Assembly (NCBI GenBank): GCA_028290325.1
Contig: JAQGJY010000391.1
Coordinates: 1 to 8,631 of the forward strand
DNA length: 8,631 nucleotides
DNA from: Tardiphaga sp.
GTDB taxonomy: Bacteria > Pseudomonadota > Alphaproteobacteria > Rhizobiales > Xanthobacteraceae
Reading direction: 5' to 3'
Below the pieces are notes generated by a model. That model did no database searches, was not told the origin of the DNA, and worked only from the letters and a program-made list of their open reading frames with translations. Of the stretch, positions 5,690 to 8,631 are shown in pieces. Position 1 is the stretch's first letter; each line of letters begins with the position of its first letter. The translations under genes were made by a program, and so were the position numbers.

Positions 5690-6826
5690 TTATGCCACTC
5701 GCTGATCCCCGACGCTCAGCACGCCGCGCCGGATCTGATCTTCCTCGATCGATTCGAACAGCGCCTTGAAGTTGCCCTCGCCAAATCCGTCGTCGCCCTT
5801 GCGCTGGATGAACTCGAAGAAGATCGGCCCGATCGCATTGGCCGAAAAGATTTGCAGCAACACCTTGGTGTGGCCGCCATCGACGACGCCTTCGCCGTCG
5901 ATCAGGATTCCGTTCTTTTCCAGCCTTGCGACATCCTCGCCATGCCCAGGCAAACGCGCATCGATCTTCTCGAAATAAGTCTTGGGCGGCGCGGGCATGA
6001 ACGGCAGACCGGCGGCGCGCAACGTCTCGATCGTGCGATAGATGTCGGTGACGCCGCAGGCGATGTGCTGGATGCCCTCGCCGCGATAGGTCGCCAGATA
6101 TTCCTCGATCTGGCCCGCCTCGCCGGCATCCTCGTTGATCGGAATTCTGATCTTGCCGTCGGGACTGGTCAGCGCGCGCGAGAACAGGCCCGACGCGCGG
6201 CCTTCGATGTCGAAGAATCGAATCTGGCGGAAGTTGAACAGCTTTTCGTAGAAGCCGGTCCACACATTCATGCGGCCGCGATGGACGTTGTGCGTGAGGT
6301 GATCGAGATAGAACAATCCGGCGCCGGCCGGGCGCGGATCGGCGGCGCCGAGCCAGTCGAATTCCGCATCATAGGCGGAGCCCTTGTCGGAGCCCTGCGC
6401 GCGGTAGCGATCGACGAAGTACAACAGGCTGCCACCGATGCCCTTGATCGCGGGCACGTCGAGCGACTTTTGCGCTGGCGTCGCGTCGGCGGGCTCCGCG
6501 CCGAGCGACAGCGCGCGCTCATAAGCGCGCCTGGCATCGACGACACGAAACGCCATCGACGGCGCGCACGGGCCGTGCGCCGCGACGAAATCGTGACCGT
6601 GCGTGCCGCGCTGCTCGTTGACGAGATAGTTGATATCGCCCTGGCGATAGACGGTGATCGCCTTGGTCTTGTGTTTCGCCACGGCGCTAAACCCCATCAG
6701 GGGAAACAGCGCATGCAATTCCTCGGGTCTGGGATGGGCGTATTCGACGAACTCGAAGCCATCGGTGCCCATCGGATTCTCGGTCGTGATCGTGGCCGGC
6801 GGCGCGTCGTGCGGAAACGGACCCAT
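5690..6826 (-). CDS. hpd: 4-hydroxyphenylpyruvate dioxygenase
   Basis: A 378-residue Fe(II) enzyme turning 4-hydroxyphenylpyruvate into homogentisate, the second step of tyrosine breakdown and the route to tocopherol-like or pyomelanin products. The protein has the two vicinal-oxygen-chelate halves of the family. The C-terminal half carries the 2-His/1-Glu iron triad: H176 in LDHLTHNV, H254 in IQHIACGV and E338 in FFEFIQRKGDDGFGEGNF. The latter block, followed by FKALFESIE, is diagnostic of bacterial enzymes. Length is normal (about 350-380). The start at 6826 is set by GAGGGAG (complement of 6834-6840), seven bases upstream; an internal Met at residue 19 begins the conserved part but lacks such a site. 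Homogentisate dioxygenase is not in the window. The divergent Lrp/AsnC gene next door is the likely regulator. Confidence 0.96.
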   Translation of the reverse strand: MGPFPHDAPPATITTENPMGTDGFEFVEYAHPRPEELHALFPLMGFSAVAKHKTKAITVYRQGDINYLVNEQRGTHGHDFVAAHGPCAPSMAFRVVDARRAYERALSLGAEPADATPAQKSLDVPAIKGIGGSLLYFVDRYRAQGSDKGSAYDAEFDWLGAADPRPAGAGLFYLDHLTHNVHRGRMNVWTGFYEKLFNFRQIRFFDIEGRASGLFSRALTSPDGKIRIPINEDAGEAGQIEEYLATYRGEGIQHIACGVTDIYRTIETLRAAGLPFMPAPPKTYFEKIDARLPGHGEDVARLEKNGILIDGEGVVDGGHTKVLLQIFSANAIGPIFFEFIQRKGDDGFGEGNFKALFESIEEDQIRRGVLSVGDQRVA

Positions 6827-6945
6827 GGCAAATCTCCCTCGTTGGTGATTGCATTATCGGTCACGTTGCCTGCATTGAGCGTGCAAAATGGCGTCTGAAA
6901 AGCTATTCTCGTGCATGGACCGTGCATCGAAAGGCTTTGTCACGC
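6827..6945. promoter_or_regulatory. Divergent hpd/lrp control region with phased TGCA motifs
   Basis: This 119-base gap must hold both promoters. The self-complementary motif TGCA starts at 6850, 6871, 6882, 6912 and 6923, giving steps of 21, 11, 30 and 11 bases, all close to whole helical turns. Three are GTGCA (6881, 6911, 6922). Lrp/AsnC octamers typically wrap DNA across several phased half-sites, so these are candidate binding sites for the adjacent regulator. The region is locally AT-richer than its flanks. I cannot place either -35/-10 pair with confidence. Confidence 0.45.
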
Positions 6946-7410
6946 ATGATCGCCGTCGATGGCTTCGATCTCAAACTGCTCGCCGCGTTGCAGGATGATG
7001 GCCGGCTGACCAATCAGCAGTTGGCCGATCTCGCCGGCCTGTCGGCGTCGCAATGCTCGCGGCGGCGGATGCGGCTGGAGCAGGACGGCGTCATCTCCGG
7101 CTATCGCGCGGACCTTGCGAGCGAGGCGCTCGGCTTCAACGTGATCGCCTTCATTCACATCACGCTGGCAACGCATTCGCCGGACAATGCCGACAAATTT
7201 CGCGCGCTGGTGCTGCGCACCGGCGCGATCCAGGAGGCCTATGCGCTGACCGGCGATGCGGACTATCTGCTGAAGACGGTGCTGCGCGATCTCAAGAGCC
7301 TGTCGGAGATCGTCAACAATGTGCTGATGCCGCATCAAAGCGTCGCGCATGTGCGCTCGTCGATCGTGCTGGACCGGCTCAAGGCGACGGCCAGGCTACC
7401 GCTGATATGA
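6946..7410 (+). CDS. Lrp/AsnC family transcriptional regulator, probable controller of hpd
   Basis: A 154-residue protein of standard length. Residues 5-55 form the AsnC-type helix-turn-helix: FDLKLLAALQDDGRLTNQQL, then ADLAGLSASQCSRRRMRLEQDG, with the recognition helix around 33-45. The C-terminal RAM domain (about 63-145) has the usual beta-alpha fold, including the GDADYLLKTVLRDLKSLSEIV ligand/oligomer block, in which G-D-A/Y-D-Y is typical; small-molecule (often amino-acid) binding at the oligomer interface is expected. Divergent placement against hpd suggests response to tyrosine or its breakdown products, and self-regulation. The ATG at 6946 is chosen because AAAGG (6930-6934) is upstream and the family N-terminus fits; a GTG at 6922 would add eight residues but falls within a candidate operator repeat. 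Confidence 0.9.
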   Translation: MIAVDGFDLKLLAALQDDGRLTNQQLADLAGLSASQCSRRRMRLEQDGVISGYRADLASEALGFNVIAFIHITLATHSPDNADKFRALVLRTGAIQEAYALTGDADYLLKTVLRDLKSLSEIVNNVLMPHQSVAHVRSSIVLDRLKATARLPLI

Positions 7411-7426
7411 TACGGCGATCGACGAA

Positions 7427-7484
7427 TCGCGGCCATCCAGCTCGCGAAGGCCGCGACTGCAATGACGAATTCGATCGCGGCCTT
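7427..7484. repeat. Competing inverted repeats between convergent lrp and S24 repressor genes
   Basis: TCGCGGCC (7427-7434) pairs with GGCCGCGA (7449-7456). The same central arm, extended to AAGGCCGCGA (7447-7456), also pairs perfectly with TCGCGGCCTT (7475-7484), whose last two bases are in the stop codon of the minus-strand gene. The two hairpins are mutually exclusive. They sit where both converging transcripts end, but there is no long U-tract, so any terminator function is uncertain. Confidence 0.5.
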
Positions 7485-8109
7485 ACTGACTGGCCCAAAC
7501 GATCCGCGCGATCCAATCCACCTCGGACGGCGCGAACGTCCGGTCCGGATGAAGCGGGTTGAGCGACTGCAATTCCAGCGTCTTGGCGGTGCGGCGCTTG
7601 AGTTCTTTCACCAGCACCTCACCCTCCTTCGTCTTCACCACGACGCGGTCGCCACGCCGGATCTGCGTCCCGGGCGAGACCACGATGATGTCGCCATCGC
7701 GATAGGCCGGCTTCATCGAATCGCCGGAAATTTCCAGCGCGTAAGCGTGCTGGTCGTTGACCGACGGCAGGCCGACTTCGTCCCAACCCTTGCCGACCGG
7801 AAAGCCGCCATCGTCGAAATAGCCGCCATTGCCGGCCTGCGCGAAACCGATCAGCGGCACCGACTGCACGGCGCGGGCCTTGTCGTCGATATATTGCACG
7901 AACGCATCGATGGTGACGCCGGTCGCGGCCAAGGCCTTGGCGACGGATTCGGTCGAGGGCCAGCGCTCGCGGCCATCAGGCGTGATGCGTTTGGATTTGT
8001 TGAATGTGGTCGGGTCCAGGCCCGAACGTTTCGCGAGGCCCGAAGCCGAAAGCCCGGACCGCTCGGCGAGGCGATCCAGTGCGCCCCAAATTTGGCTGTG
8101 TGTCAGCAT
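7483..8109 (-). CDS. LexA/CI-like repressor: HTH DNA-binding domain plus S24 peptidase domain
   Basis: A 208-residue protein. The N-terminal part (about 5-70) is an XRE-type helix-turn-helix (LSASGLAKRSGLDPTTFNKS, then a PSTESVAKALAATG helix). The C-terminal half (about 84-205) is an S24/LexA-fold peptidase: nucleophile S131 in ISGDSMKPAYRDGD and general base K168 in GEVLVKEL, spaced 37 residues apart exactly as Ser119/Lys156 of E. coli LexA. An Ala-Gly pair (A92-G93, in FAQAGNGG) lies where such repressors cut themselves, so RecA-stimulated or otherwise triggered self-cleavage is plausible but unproven. No phage genes are near, so it looks like a resident chromosomal regulator. Start 8109 has AGGA (complement of 8118-8121) eight bases before it; the in-frame ATG at 8142 would lie on top of the predicted promoter. 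Its targets are unknown; autoregulation and control of the divergent DUF952/pyrD unit are inferred. Confidence 0.88.
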   Translation of the reverse strand: MLTHSQIWGALDRLAERSGLSASGLAKRSGLDPTTFNKSKRITPDGRERWPSTESVAKALAATGVTIDAFVQYIDDKARAVQSVPLIGFAQAGNGGYFDDGGFPVGKGWDEVGLPSVNDQHAYALEISGDSMKPAYRDGDIIVVSPGTQIRRGDRVVVKTKEGEVLVKELKRRTAKTLELQSLNPLHPDRTFAPSEVDWIARIVWASQ

Positions 8110-8123
8110 CGTCGTTGTCCTGC

Positions 8124-8153
8124 TTGACTGGGTATGCCGCAACTAGGAATTAT
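8124..8153 (+). promoter_or_regulatory. Possible promoter toward the DUF952 gene
   Basis: TTGACT (8124-8129) and AATTAT (8148-8153) are 18 bases apart. The -35 is strong (five of six) and the -10 moderate (four of six). Its -10 overlaps the predicted -10 of the opposite-strand promoter, so the two directions could compete or share one operator. Confidence 0.35.
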
Positions 8154-8178
8154 TACCTCCAATCAATAGGTTCCGCAA
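8149..8178 (-). promoter_or_regulatory. Possible promoter of the S24 repressor gene
   Basis: Read on the minus strand, TTGCGG (8178-8173) and AATAAT (8154-8149) are 18 bases apart; the -10 matches five of six consensus bases. Transcription would begin about 8142, giving a leader of about 30 bases before the ATG at 8109. TTGCGG recurs on this strand further along (complement of 8137-8142), and GGGTAT/ATACCC flank the area, giving imperfect symmetry that might be the repressor's own operator. Confidence 0.4.
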
Positions 8179-8267
8179 TACCCCTCGGCGCGAAATCGGC
8201 AGCCTTGAAGTCGCTTCGTGGCACCGATACGGTCACCCCAACAATGCCAGCAGGAAAGCGCGGCCGG

Positions 8268-8612
8268 GTGCGAGCGATTTATAAGATCTGTCCGGCGCCG
8301 GCCTGGCGCGAAGCCGAGCGCGCCGGCCTTTATCGCGGTAGCGCCGACGACGCGCGCGACGGCTTCATTCATTTTTCGATGGCCGAACAACTGGCAGGCA
8401 CGCTCGCCAAGCATTATCGAGGCCAAACCGATATGTTTCTGATCACGATCGATGCCGATGCGCTCGGCGAGGCGCTGCGCTGGGAACCGTCTCGCAACGG
8501 CGACCTGTTTCCACATTTGTACGGCACGCTCGATCTCGGCGCGGTGACGGCGGTGCAAAATCTGCTGGCCCGCGCCGACGGCAGCCACGCCGTTCCGGAG
8601 TTGACCTCGTGA
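8268..8612 (+). CDS. DUF952 family protein
   Basis: A 114-residue protein that begins with the family start RAIYKICPAPAWREAERAGLYRG; the conserved DGFIHFS (31-37) and DLFPHLYGTLDLGAV (79-93) blocks follow. Length (110-120) and motifs fit DUF952. I recall this family being grouped with the ADP-ribosyltransferase-like fold, but no activity is established and I do not assign one. The GTG at 8268 is chosen because AGGAAAG (8252-8258) lies nine bases upstream and homology begins at the next codon; an ATG at 8244 would add eight basic residues but has no ribosome-binding site. Its stop TGA shares four bases (GTGA) with the start of the next gene, so the two are translationally coupled. Confidence 0.85.
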   Translation: MRAIYKICPAPAWREAERAGLYRGSADDARDGFIHFSMAEQLAGTLAKHYRGQTDMFLITIDADALGEALRWEPSRNGDLFPHLYGTLDLGAVTAVQNLLARADGSHAVPELTS

Positions 8613-8631
8613 TCAAGGCGCTCGGCGCATT
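8609..8631 (+). CDS. pyrD: Start of a downstream gene, probably dihydroorotate dehydrogenase (quinone)
   Basis: A GTG at 8609 overlaps the DUF952 stop by four bases (GTGA) and opens a frame reading M-I-K-A-L-G-A to the right edge. PyrD proteins of Bradyrhizobium and Rhodopseudomonas start with a very similar M-I-R-A stretch, and DUF952 next to pyrD is a recurrent arrangement in this group as I remember it. PyrD oxidises dihydroorotate to orotate at the inner membrane, passing electrons to quinone, in pyrimidine synthesis. Only seven codons are visible, so the call rests mainly on context. Confidence 0.45.

Noticed and set aside
5405..6898. 497-codon plus-strand open frame opposite hpd
   Set aside because: It overlaps the racemase end and covers the dioxygenase, whose iron ligands are intact. 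Its composition is that of an antisense shadow.
7462..8127. 221-codon plus-strand open frame opposite the S24 repressor
   Set aside because: The minus-strand frame has recognisable HTH and Ser/Lys peptidase motifs; this one has none.

Overview
The window looks like conserved core chromosome of an alphaproteobacterium, most likely in the Bradyrhizobium/Rhodopseudomonas/Afipia (Nitrobacteraceae) part of the Hyphomicrobiales. The evidence is high GC with strong GC3 bias, a free-standing F0 ATP synthase operon in the order I-a-c-b'-b with no F1 genes attached, and the company of a DUF952 gene overlapping the start of what looks like pyrD. The genus is inferred from gene style and order, not from a search.

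Layout, left to right. (1) Minus strand, 1-1262: a DsbA/GST-kappa-fold 2-hydroxychromene-2-carboxylate isomerase family protein, followed downstream by an exported protein of unknown function that runs off the left edge. (2) Bases 1263-1550: a divergent control region with a good sigma70-type promoter for the atp operon. (3) Plus strand, 1551-4216: atpI, atpB (a), atpE (c), b' and b, ending in a textbook intrinsic terminator at 4236-4267. (4) Plus strand, 4432-5532: an alpha-methylacyl-CoA racemase-type member of the CaiB/BaiF family with its catalytic His/Asp/Glu in place. (5) An extragenic palindrome at 5634-5660 between convergent genes. (6) Minus strand, 5690-6826: 4-hydroxyphenylpyruvate dioxygenase (tyrosine catabolism). 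It is divergent from (7) an Lrp/AsnC regulator at 6946-7410, which probably controls it. (8) Minus strand, 7483-8109: a LexA/CI-like HTH-S24 repressor with an intact Ser/Lys dyad. It is divergent from (9) a DUF952 protein at 8268-8612, whose stop codon overlaps the start of a probable pyrD cut off by the right edge.

The F0 genes form one membrane proton-channel module that must pair with F1 encoded elsewhere. The most informative non-coding signals are in and around this operon: tandem hairpins between atpI and atpB, a G-poor leader and strong Shine-Dalgarno before atpE, and a bulged stem-loop between atpE and b'. Together they look like a way to set unequal subunit output from one mRNA. The second interesting spot is the hpd/lrp divergent region, where five TGCA motifs lie on one helical phase.

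I found no mobile element, CRISPR array, tRNA or rRNA, and no clear sign of a novel multi-gene system. The findings are regulatory details and under-characterised genes in an otherwise ordinary region.
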